Source of the DNA: an uncultured Alphaproteobacteria bacterium
GTDB lineage: Bacteria; Pseudomonadota; Alphaproteobacteria; Minwuiales; Minwuiaceae
Length of the DNA stretch: 7,147 nucleotides
Reading direction: 5' to 3'
Assembly: GCA_913064755.1 (NCBI GenBank)
Contig: CAJYBQ010000162.1
Location: forward strand, 1 to 7,147
Below the pieces are notes generated by a model. That model was not told the DNA's origin. It saw nothing but the letters and a program-made list of their open reading frames with translations, and searched no databases. This document shows positions 1 through 5,735 of the stretch, one piece after another; position 1 is the first letter of the stretch, and each line of letters begins with the position of its first letter. Position numbers and translations under genes: made by a program.

Positions 1-98
1 AGCAACAGCTTCAGGATACCGTCGGCCACCAGCGGATCGAGGGCGCTCGTCACCTCGTCGCAGATGATCAGGTTCGGCTTCGCGGCCAGGGCGCGGGC
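1..98 (-). CDS. ABC transporter ATPase fragment (Walker B/D-loop region), truncated at both ends
   Basis: Read on the minus strand from base 98 to the window edge, 32 codons match the core of an ABC ATPase nucleotide-binding domain. ARALAAKP follows the usual signature-helix position, LIICDE is the Walker B strand with catalytic Glu, and TSALD is the D-loop. The CDEVTSALD variant, in place of LDEPTSALD, is typical of ATPases of peptide/nickel (Dpp/Opp) importers, which power substrate uptake at the inner membrane. The H-loop would lie beyond base 1. The Walker A, Q-loop and LSGGQ signature should lie to the right of base 98 but are absent. The codon before ARAL gives Ser, and the residues before that do not resemble the expected GGQxQRVAI. 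The gene is therefore broken at about base 98, either biologically or by assembly. The family call is firm for so short a piece; the substrate is unknown. Confidence 0.7.
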
Positions 99-479
99 GC
101 TGCCGCCACGCCGGTTCCGCCCGCCAGACCGGCCCGGACGGTGGCGGACCGGGTTGTCGGCTCGACGGAGAAGGAAACTGCCGCGAAACCGGCCGCGCCT
201 GCCAAGGCGCCCGCAGCGACGGCAGCAACCGGAGACTGGCAGGCGCAGCTTGCCGCGTTCCGCGATGAAGCCAGCGCCCGTGAAGCCTGGGAGGCGGCGC
301 GCCGGAAGCTGCCGGACCTGCTGGGCGATCATGCGCCTGACATCGTGCGTGCCGACCTCGGCGACCGGGGTGTCTACTATCGGCTGCGAACCGGCGACTT
401 CGCCAGCAAGCAGGCGGCGGAAGCTTTCTGCCAGCCGCTCGTGGCCAAGGGGCAGGGCTGCATCGCCGCCAGGCGTTGA
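99..479 (+). CDS. SPOR-domain protein, C-terminal part (N-terminus missing)
   Basis: SPOR domains bind peptidoglycan glycan strands stripped of stem peptides, usually at the division septum. Most such proteins have an N-terminal membrane anchor, a flexible linker and a C-terminal SPOR domain. Here an Ala/Pro/Lys-rich linker (about bases 102-225) is followed by a SPOR-like domain: a GDWQAQLAAF beta strand, a helix with SAREAWEAARRK, and VYYRLRTGDFASKQAAEAFC before the stop. The paired A-F and Y-R-L-R-x-G-x-F elements are characteristic. No membrane segment is visible. The frame is open to the window edge, but the bases left of ~98 belong to an antisense ABC ATPase fragment, so the native start is lost. 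GTG at 141 is the first plausible internal start, but I do not believe it is the real one. nagZ begins 15 bases after the stop, so the two were probably cotranscribed and act together in cell-wall turnover. Confidence 0.75.
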   Translation, partial: AAATPVPPARPARTVADRVVGSTEKETAAKPAAPAKAPAATAATGDWQAQLAAFRDEASAREAWEAARRKLPDLLGDHAPDIVRADLGDRGVYYRLRTGDFASKQAAEAFCQPLVAKGQGCIAARR

Positions 480-494
480 ATTGGGAGTGGGCTG

Positions 495-1490
495 ATGAAG
501 CCGGTGATCTTCGGCCTGGCGGGAACCCGTCTGACGGATGATGAACGTGCGTTGTTTCGTGAGGCGGAACCGGTGGGATACATCCTGTTCCGGCGCAACA
601 TCGACACGCCGGATCAGGTCCGCGCCCTGAACGACAGCCTGCGTGACCTGTCAGGCCGGGCCGACCTGCCCCTGCTGGTGGATCAGGAAGGCGGACGGGT
701 GCAGCGTCTGCAGCCGCCACACTGGATGAAGCTGCCAGCACAGCAGCAGATCGGCGACCTGGAGCCCGATGTCGCCTCGCGCGCGGCCTGGCTGCTGGGG
801 CGGCTGATCGCGCATGACACGGTGGGGGCCGGATTCAACGTGCCCTGTGCGCCCTGCCTCGACCTGCGGCAACCGCAGACCCATGATGTCATCGGAGACC
901 GCGCGTTCTCGTCCGACCCCGACCGGGTCGCGGCGCTGGGGGCGCAGGTGGTGGCCGGTCTGCGGGCCGGTGGCGCATTGCCCGTCGTCAAGCATCTGCC
1001 GGGTCATGGTCGCGCCACCAGTGACAGCCATCTCGATCTGCCGGTCATCGATTGCGGTATCGACGATTTGAAGCATACGGACTTCCGGCCGTTCCGGCGG
1101 CTGGCCCGGCAGGCCGCCTTCGGCATGACCGGTCATCTGCTGTTTCCCGCGATCGACAAGCACCACCCGTCCACCCTGTCGCCCGTGGTGATCGGGGAAG
1201 TCATTCGCATGTTCTGCAATTTCGACGGCTTCCTGATGTCGGATGACATCGACATGAAGGCGCTGCCCGGCACGGCGGCAGAACGTGCGGTGGGCTCGCT
1301 GGACGCGGGTTGCGACGGGGTGCTGCAATGCTCCGGCGATCTTGCCACCATGCGCGAAGTGGCCGAGGCGGTGCCGGAAATCGGCGAGCAGGCACGGGCA
1401 CGCCTGTCCCTGGCCATGGCGACCCTGCAACGGCCCGAAGCATTCGACGCGGCGGCCGGACTGGCGGAACTGGAGGATTTGCTCGCCTGA
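495..1490 (+). CDS. nagZ: Beta-N-acetylhexosaminidase NagZ (GH3)
   Basis: NagZ is a cytoplasmic glycoside hydrolase of family 3. It removes GlcNAc from GlcNAc-1,6-anhydroMurNAc (with or without peptide) during peptidoglycan recycling, and its product can feed AmpR-type beta-lactamase induction. The 331-residue length fits single-domain proteobacterial NagZ. Visible motifs are LLVDQEGGRVQRL (60-72), KHLPGHG (166-172), DSH (177-179) and SDDIDMKAL (249-257). By family knowledge Asp250 is the nucleophile and His179, on the mobile loop, the acid/base. There is no signal peptide, in keeping with a cytosolic enzyme. The ATG at 495 is preceded by GGGAG at 483-487 with 7 bases between, a good ribosome-binding site. 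The SPOR gene ends 15 bases upstream and scpA starts 45 bases downstream, suggesting one operon. No catalytic residue is missing. Confidence 0.95.
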   Translation: MKPVIFGLAGTRLTDDERALFREAEPVGYILFRRNIDTPDQVRALNDSLRDLSGRADLPLLVDQEGGRVQRLQPPHWMKLPAQQQIGDLEPDVASRAAWLLGRLIAHDTVGAGFNVPCAPCLDLRQPQTHDVIGDRAFSSDPDRVAALGAQVVAGLRAGGALPVVKHLPGHGRATSDSHLDLPVIDCGIDDLKHTDFRPFRRLARQAAFGMTGHLLFPAIDKHHPSTLSPVVIGEVIRMFCNFDGFLMSDDIDMKALPGTAAERAVGSLDAGCDGVLQCSGDLATMREVAEAVPEIGEQARARLSLAMATLQRPEAFDAAAGLAELEDLLA

Positions 1491-1508
1491 TCCCGCATCG
1501 GCTATGCT
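1479..1508 (+). promoter_or_regulatory. Weak candidate sigma-70-type promoter upstream of scpA
   Basis: TTGCTC (1479-1484) and TATGCT (1503-1508) are separated by 18 bases and sit across the nagZ stop codon, about 30 bases before the scpA start. The boxes match consensus at 3/6 and 4/6 positions. This could give scpAB expression independent of nagZ, but in GC-rich DNA such matches arise by chance, so this is only a suggestion. Confidence 0.18.
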
Positions 1509-1535
1509 TTTTCCTTTCGCCATCAGGCATTGCCA

Positions 1536-2339
1536 ATGACCGAGCCACCGCGACCATCGCCGGAGTTCGAGGAAGACCTGCCCGGATCGGGGGAGGGTGG
1601 GCGGCTGGTTGTCGACCTGGGTGCCTACGAAGGCCCGCTCGACCTGTTGCTGGACCTGGCGCGGGAGCAGAAGGTCGACCTGGCGCGCATTTCCATCCTG
1701 CGACTGGCGGATCAGTTCGTCGCCTTCATCGAGTCCGCCCAGCACCTGCGGATCGAGATCGCGGCGGACTACCTGGTCATGGCCGCGTGGCTGGCCTATC
1801 TGAAATCCCGACTGCTGTTGCCGGACCCGGAGCCGGAGGATGAACCGAGCGGTGCCGAACTGGCGGCGCGGCTCGGCTGGCAGTTGCGACGGCTCGAGGC
1901 CATGCGCAAGGCTGGCGAGAGCCTGTTTGCACGGGCGCGGGAGGGGCAGGATTTCTTTCGCCGGGGCGCGCCTGAAGGCGTCCGCGTGCTGCGCCGATCC
2001 GCCTGGGACTGCGACCTCTACGACCTGCTGCGTGCCTATGCTGCGCATCGCGAAGTGCAGGGGGAGAGTGAGCCGCTGAGGGTGCGCCGGACCAAGGTCT
2101 ACTCGGTGGAACAGGCGCTGGAGCGCATGCGGAAGCTGCTGGGGGCCATGCCGGACTGGGCCAGCCTGCAGGCCTATCTGCCCAACACGATCCCCGATCC
2201 GTCCACCCGCCGCTCCGCCACCGCGTCGACCCTGCTGGCCGCGCTGGAGATGGCGAAACAGGGCGAAGTGGAGATCCGCCAGGGCCGCACCTTCGGCCCG
2301 ATCTATGTCCGCAGCCGCCGCGACGAGCCGTCGTCATGA
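1536..2339 (+). CDS. scpA: Segregation and condensation protein A (kleisin ScpA)
   Basis: ScpA is the kleisin subunit of the bacterial SMC condensin. It bridges the SMC heads and binds an ScpB dimer, helping organise and segregate the chromosome. The 267-residue protein shows the N-terminal SMC-neck-binding region with YEGPLDLLLDL (31-41) and ISILRLADQFVAFIE (52-66). LVMAAWLAYLKSRLLLP (80-96) is a family hallmark. A charged central linker binds ScpB, and the C-terminal winged helix (about 225-260) ends in GRTFGPIYVRS. I chose ATG 1536, with AGG at 1525-1527 eight bases upstream. An in-frame TTG at 1530 would add two residues but leaves only two bases after that AGG. The stop overlaps the scpB start (ATGA), implying translational coupling of the two partners. 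The N-terminal 22 residues are acidic, Pro/Gly-rich and probably disordered. Confidence 0.95.
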   Translation: MTEPPRPSPEFEEDLPGSGEGGRLVVDLGAYEGPLDLLLDLAREQKVDLARISILRLADQFVAFIESAQHLRIEIAADYLVMAAWLAYLKSRLLLPDPEPEDEPSGAELAARLGWQLRRLEAMRKAGESLFARAREGQDFFRRGAPEGVRVLRRSAWDCDLYDLLRAYAAHREVQGESEPLRVRRTKVYSVEQALERMRKLLGAMPDWASLQAYLPNTIPDPSTRRSATASTLLAALEMAKQGEVEIRQGRTFGPIYVRSRRDEPSS

Positions 2340-2950
2340 GCATGGATCGCAACCACGTCCGCATCGCGGAAGCCCTGTTGTTCGCCGCGAACGAACCCCT
2401 GGGCCTGGATCGGCTGAAACAGCGCCTGCCCGACGATGTCGACCCCGAGGAGGTCATGGCCGCGCTGGTCAGCGACTACAAGGGCAGGGGCGTGGAGCCG
2501 GTGCGGGTCGCCGGTCGCTGGATGTTCCGCACCGCGCCCGACCTGGCCCCGGTGCTGGAGGAAGAACGGGTTGCGGAACGCCGCCTGTCACGGGCCGCCG
2601 TGGAGACCCTTGCCATCATCGCCTACCACCAGCCGACCACGCGGGCGGAGGTGGAGGAGTTGCGCGGGGTTGCCGTGTCCAAGGGCACGATGGACGTGCT
2701 GATGGAGACCGGATGGATTCGCCCGAAGGGACGTCGCCAGACTCCCGGACGCCCGGTCACCTGGGGCACCACGGACGAATTCCTGATCCATTTCGGGCTG
2801 GAGAGCCTCGGCGACCTGCCGGGCCTGGACGAACTGAAGGCGACCGGACTGTTGAGTCCCGATCCCAGGGAACCGGGATTGTTCGACGCCCAGGCCCGGG
2901 AGAACGTGGCCGACCTCGCCGAAGCGGCACGGCAGGCCGAAGAGGACTGA
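2336..2950 (+). CDS. scpB: Segregation and condensation protein B (ScpB)
   Basis: ScpB is the dimeric winged-helix (kite) subunit of SMC-ScpAB condensin; it binds the central region of ScpA. The 204 residues contain two winged-helix domains, about 8-75 and 84-155. The second has the strongly conserved stretch LSRAAVETLAIIAYHQP (84-100), then EVEELRGVAVSKGTMDVL (105-122), GRRQTPGRPVTWGTT (132-146) and FLIHFGLESLGDLPGLDEL (149-167). The C-terminal ~35 residues are an acidic, Ala/Glu-rich tail. The start ATG at 2336 overlaps the scpA stop and has no convincing Shine-Dalgarno sequence, which fits coupled translation from scpA. A second ATG lies two codons later (2342) and cannot be excluded. In many alphaproteobacteria tatABC follows scpB; here the next gene is on the other strand. 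Confidence 0.95.
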   Translation: MSMDRNHVRIAEALLFAANEPLGLDRLKQRLPDDVDPEEVMAALVSDYKGRGVEPVRVAGRWMFRTAPDLAPVLEEERVAERRLSRAAVETLAIIAYHQPTTRAEVEELRGVAVSKGTMDVLMETGWIRPKGRRQTPGRPVTWGTTDEFLIHFGLESLGDLPGLDELKATGLLSPDPREPGLFDAQARENVADLAEAARQAEED

Positions 2951-2973
2951 TATCGACCCACCGTCGATACCGG
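2947..2973. terminator. Hairpin between scpB and the convergent dehydrogenase gene; candidate bidirectional terminator
   Basis: TATCGAC (2951-2957) and GTCGATA (2963-2969) are perfect reverse complements around the 5-nt loop CCACC. Beyond one mismatched pair (2950/2970), three more pairs form outside the core (2947-2949 with 2971-2973, one of them G-U), taking the stem into the scpB stop codon. There is no U-run on either side, so it is not a textbook intrinsic terminator. Its place between converging genes is what suggests a terminator or RNA-end-stabilising role. Confidence 0.4.
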
Positions 2974-3022
2974 CCTGCGGGACTAAGGGGGGCGACAACC
3001 ATCCGCGAGTGGACTGTGCGTG

Positions 3023-4300
3023 CTAGAGGCTCCAGTAGTCGATGTCGGGGCGCAGGTCCTTCGGGTCGATGACTGATTTTATGTCAACCACTATGGCAGA
3101 AGGTCCAGCGAACTCATTGATCCAGCTGGCACCACGTTCGAGATATTCCTTGTGGGCCACGGCCAGGATGATCGCGTCGGCACCTTCGAGTTCCTGCTCG
3201 TCCACCAGCCGGTAGCCATATTCCTCGAAGGTTTCCACCGGGTCGGCAATCGGGTCATGCAGCTTCACGCTGACGCCGAATTCGAGCAGTTCATGCACGA
3301 TGTCCGGCACCCGGCTGTTGCGCAGGTCGGTGACGTCTTCCTTGAACGTCACGCCCAGCACCGCGAAGCTGGCCGAAACGTCGAGGCGGCGGCGGCGGGC
3401 CATCATCTTCATCGCCCGCTGTGCGATATAGGTGCCCATCTGGTCGTTGATCCGTCGCCCGGACAGGATGACCTCCGGATGGTAGCCGACGTCATCGGAC
3501 CGTGCCGTCAGGTAATAGGGGTCGACGCCGATGCAGTGGCCACCGACCAGTCCCGGCTTGAAGGGCAGGAAGTTCCACTTGGTGCCCGCCGCGGCCAGCA
3601 CGTCGGAGGTGCGCAGGTTCAGCCGCTCGAAGATGATCGCGAGTTCGTTCATCAGGGCGATGTTGAGGTCACGCTGCGTGTTCTCGATCACCTTCGCCGC
3701 CTCGGCCACCTGGATGGACGGCGCGCGATGGATGCCGGCCTGGACCACCGCGGCGTAGATTCCGGCAATCCGGTCCGTGGTTTCCTCGTCCTGGCCCGCA
3801 ACGACCTTGATAATCCGTTCGATGGTGTGTTCCCGGTCGCCCGGGTTGATGCGTTCGGGGGAATAGGCCAGCTTGATCTGGTCGTACTGGCGCAGTCCGG
3901 AGACCTTCTGCAGGATCGGGCCGCAGAATTCATCGGTGACGCCCGGGTAGACCGTCGATTCTATCGTCACGAGGTCGTTCTCGACCAGGTGCGGCCCTAT
4001 CAGTTCGCAGGCCTTCTGCAACAGGCTCAGGTCCGGCTGGCGGTTGGCACTGATCGGCGTCGGGACGGTGAGGAAATAGACCGACGGCTCGGCCAGCATG
4101 TCCGGGTCGGCGGTGAAGCTGACGCCACAGGTTTCCAGCGTCGCGCGATCAACCTCGCCCGTCCGGTCCAGTCCGGCCTTCAGTTCGGCAACCCGGTCCG
4201 CCTTGATGTCGAAACCGACCACGCGGAATTTCTTCGCCAGTGCCACCGCGAGGGGCAGGCCCACATATCCGAGGCCGATTACGGCCAGCACTTCTGTCAT
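3023..4300 (-). CDS. tviB: UDP-N-acetylhexosamine 6-dehydrogenase, TviB/WbpO type
   Basis: This cytoplasmic NAD-dependent enzyme is predicted to oxidise C6 of UDP-GlcNAc or UDP-GalNAc twice, giving the uronic acid used for capsule, O-antigen or exopolysaccharide. The 425 residues show GLGYVGLP (9-16; Rossmann GxGxxG), TVPTPI (78-83), STVYPG (115-120) and SPERINPG (147-154). AKVIENTQRDLNIALMNELA (202-221), with catalytic Lys203, is followed by GGHCIGVDPYYL (253-264) with nucleophile Cys256, GVTFKEDVTDLRNSR (316-330) and a terminal YWSL. The pattern matches TviB/WbpO rather than UDP-glucose dehydrogenase Ugd or GDP-mannose dehydrogenase AlgD. Which hexosamine is used cannot be read from sequence. 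The start at 4300 fits the family N-terminus, with a weak CTGGA nine bases upstream; the upstream in-frame extension has no family resemblance. No glycosyltransferase or epimerase lies nearby, so it appears as an orphan, converging on scpB and divergent from mazG. Confidence 0.9.
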   Translation of the reverse strand: MTEVLAVIGLGYVGLPLAVALAKKFRVVGFDIKADRVAELKAGLDRTGEVDRATLETCGVSFTADPDMLAEPSVYFLTVPTPISANRQPDLSLLQKACELIGPHLVENDLVTIESTVYPGVTDEFCGPILQKVSGLRQYDQIKLAYSPERINPGDREHTIERIIKVVAGQDEETTDRIAGIYAAVVQAGIHRAPSIQVAEAAKVIENTQRDLNIALMNELAIIFERLNLRTSDVLAAAGTKWNFLPFKPGLVGGHCIGVDPYYLTARSDDVGYHPEVILSGRRINDQMGTYIAQRAMKMMARRRRLDVSASFAVLGVTFKEDVTDLRNSRVPDIVHELLEFGVSVKLHDPIADPVETFEEYGYRLVDEQELEGADAIILAVAHKEYLERGASWINEFAGPSAIVVDIKSVIDPKDLRPDIDYWSL

Positions 4301-4415
4301 GACTGCACGTCCAGACGTGTCCCTGTGCGATTCGCCCTTCATCCATATGATGGGCCGGAAACCGACGCTAGCTACCATGCGATCCGCGTGAGTGCCAGAA
4401 AATGAAGGGCCAGCC
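4301..4415. promoter_or_regulatory. Divergent intergenic region between the dehydrogenase gene and mazG
   Basis: These 115 bases must hold the promoters for both divergent genes. I find no convincing -35/-10 pair and no sigma-54 site. Short palindromes CATATG (about 4346) and GCTAGC (about 4369) are present but too short to call operators. The inference of promoter content rests on gene layout only. Confidence 0.35.
4405..4409 (+). promoter_or_regulatory. Ribosome-binding site deciding the mazG start
   Basis: AAGGG lies 6 bases before ATG 4416. It favours this start over the in-frame GTG at 4392, which would add eight residues and has no comparable site. Confidence 0.6.
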
Positions 4416-5270
4416 ATGACAGCCACTACAACGGGCACCCCATCCGGGACGTCAGATGCAACGCCAGCGGGTGCGGAACGACCCATCGATCGCCTGCTGG
4501 CGATCATGGCCGCGCTGCGCACGCCCGGCACCGGCTGTCCCTGGGACCTGGCGCAGGACTTCGCCAGCATCGCTCCCTACACCATCGAGGAAGCCTACGA
4601 GGTCGCCGACGCCATAGAGCGCGGCGACAGGGATGACCTGAAGGGGGAACTGGGGGACCTGCTGTTCCAGACCGTCTTCCATGCCCGCATGGCGGAGGAG
4701 GCGGGGGATTTCAGCTTCGATGACGTTGCAAGCGCCATTGCCGACAAGATGGAAAGCCGTCATCCGCATGTCTTCGGCACCCAGGACGGGATCGACAGCC
4801 CTGGCGCGCAGACCCTGAACTGGGAAAACCAGAAGGCGCGGGAGCGGGCGGCGAAGGCGGCATCTGAGGGCAGGGCACCCTCCGCCCTTGATGGCGTGGC
4901 GCTGGGCCTGCCTGCGCTGACGCGGGCGGAGAAGATCCAGAAACGCGCCGCGCGGGTGGGATTCGACTGGTCAGCGACACCGCCGGTCGTGGCCAAGGTG
5001 CACGAGGAACTGGCAGAGCTGGAGGCGGAGATCAGCAGTGGTGACACGGCACGACAGGCGGAGGAACTCGGTGACCTGCTGTTCGCGATCGCCAACATGG
5101 CCCGTCACCTGGGGCATGACCCCGAGGAGGCCCTGCGCCGGGCGACGACGAAGTTCGAACGACGGTTCCACGCCGTGGAAGCCGCCATCCAGGCGGAGGG
5201 GCGTGATATTGCCGACGCGACCCTGGGCGAGATGGACGCGCACTGGAACAGGGTGAAGCGGCAGGAATAG
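4416..5270 (+). CDS. mazG: Nucleoside triphosphate pyrophosphohydrolase MazG
   Basis: MazG hydrolyses (d)NTPs to NMP and pyrophosphate. It is a cytosolic house-cleaning enzyme that removes aberrant nucleotides and, in E. coli, modulates the stringent response. The 284 residues carry the two tandem MazG domains of the long form. The first has GCPWD (40-44), EEAYE (58-62) and ELGDLLFQ (78-85). The second has EELAE (197-201), ELGDLLFAIANMARHL (217-232) and the conserved KFERRF (246-251). The EExxE and ExxD metal-binding pairs are present in both domains, so neither looks inactive. The first ~22 residues are a Thr/Ser/Ala-rich extension that is probably disordered. A Shine-Dalgarno site supports ATG 4416. 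The gene converges on hisI with five bases between stops and is divergent from the nucleotide-sugar dehydrogenase gene. MazG shares its fold with HisE, but its two domains and GCPWD identify MazG. Confidence 0.95.
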   Translation: MTATTTGTPSGTSDATPAGAERPIDRLLAIMAALRTPGTGCPWDLAQDFASIAPYTIEEAYEVADAIERGDRDDLKGELGDLLFQTVFHARMAEEAGDFSFDDVASAIADKMESRHPHVFGTQDGIDSPGAQTLNWENQKARERAAKAASEGRAPSALDGVALGLPALTRAEKIQKRAARVGFDWSATPPVVAKVHEELAELEAEISSGDTARQAEELGDLLFAIANMARHLGHDPEEALRRATTKFERRFHAVEAAIQAEGRDIADATLGEMDAHWNRVKRQE

Positions 5271-5288
5271 CAGGTCTATTCCGGCTGC
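5258..5288. terminator. Hairpin containing both stop codons of mazG and hisI; candidate bidirectional terminator
   Basis: GGAATAG (5264-5270) and CTATTCC (5276-5282) are perfect reverse complements around the loop CAGGT. After one mismatch (5263/5283), five more pairs form (5258-5262 with 5284-5288, one G-U), giving about 12 pairs. The mazG TAG ends the left arm and the complement of the hisI TAG begins the right arm, so both genes stop inside the same stem. No U-run follows on either strand. Confidence 0.5.
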
Positions 5289-5653
5289 ATGATCTCCACG
5301 ACCTCACCGCCGCAGACCGCGCGGTAGAAGCAGCTGCGACGGTTGGTGTGGCAGGCGGCCCCGGTCTGGTCGACCAGCAGCAGGATGGTGTCGCCATCGC
5401 AGTCGTAGCGCAGTTCCGTCAGCCGCTGCACGTGGCCGGAGCTTTCACCCTTGCGCCAGAAGGCCTGCCGCGAACGCGACCAGTAGCAGACCTGCCCGGT
5501 TTCCAGCGTTTCGGCGATGGAGGCGCGGTTCATCCAGGCCATCATCAGGACTTCGCCGGTGTCATGCTGCTGCGCGATTGCCGGGATCAGCCCGTCCGCG
5601 TTGAACAGAAGCTCGCTTTCGAGGGTGGCGGGCAGGGGGGCGGTCTGGGTCAT
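5276..5653 (-). CDS. hisI: Phosphoribosyl-AMP cyclohydrolase HisI
   Basis: HisI catalyses the third step of histidine biosynthesis, opening the adenine ring of phosphoribosyl-AMP to give ProFAR, in the cytosol. At 125 residues it is a stand-alone cyclohydrolase without the HisE pyrophosphatase domain of fused HisIE. Visible motifs are EVLMMAWMN (34-42), CYWSRSRQAFWRKGESSGH (56-74), DCDGD (84-88) and CHTNRRSCFY (101-110). By comparison with known HisI structures, Asp84, Asp86 and Asp88 bind Mg, and Cys85, Cys101 and Cys108 bind Zn; all are present. The start at 5653 follows from the family N-terminus. The upstream in-frame extension (37 residues) shows no family resemblance and runs into the divergent neighbour. 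No other his gene is in view. hisI converges on mazG and is divergent from the amidohydrolase gene, 82 bases separating their start codons. Confidence 0.95.
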   Translation of the reverse strand: MTQTAPLPATLESELLFNADGLIPAIAQQHDTGEVLMMAWMNRASIAETLETGQVCYWSRSRQAFWRKGESSGHVQRLTELRYDCDGDTILLLVDQTGAACHTNRRSCFYRAVCGGEVVEIMQPE

Positions 5654-5697
5654 GGCAGGGCACTTTCTGGAAATTCCGAACGCGGCGCAGGGTGGCC

Positions 5698-5728
5698 TTG
5701 TTTGCGTTGCCGGAAAAGCGTCTATTCT
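5698..5728 (+). promoter_or_regulatory. Weak candidate promoter for the amidohydrolase-ligase pair
   Basis: A TATTCT box (5723-5728) lies seven bases before the ATG at 5736. Possible -35 partners are TTGTTT (5698-5703, 19-base spacer) or TTGCGT (5702-5707, 15-base spacer); neither spacing is ideal. If used, transcription would start at or next to the ATG and give a leaderless mRNA, which would match the lack of any Shine-Dalgarno sequence there. Speculative. Confidence 0.22.
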
Positions 5729-5735
5729 GCCGCCC

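Noticed and set aside
651..2048. Long minus-strand open frame (465 codons) opposite nagZ and scpA
   Set aside because: It lies antisense to two firmly identified genes and crosses their boundary. Its translation is rich in Arg, Gln, Gly and His with no recognisable motif, as expected of a GC-rich shadow frame.
4385..4402. TGGCAC on the minus strand as a possible sigma-54 -24 element
   Set aside because: The required TTGC element at the right spacing is missing (CGGA is found instead).
3152..4405. Long plus-strand open frame (417 codons) opposite the nucleotide-sugar dehydrogenase
   Set aside because: The minus-strand gene carries every family motif. The plus-strand translation shows no family resemblance and is a compositional shadow.
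4301..4570. Extension of the dehydrogenase by 90 residues upstream of 4300
   Set aside because: The extension overlaps the start of mazG and has no family similarity. The Rossmann motif begins nine residues after the chosen start, as usual for the family.
5276..5653. Fused HisIE
   Set aside because: The protein ends 15 residues after its last zinc-ligand motif region, so there is no room for a HisE domain.
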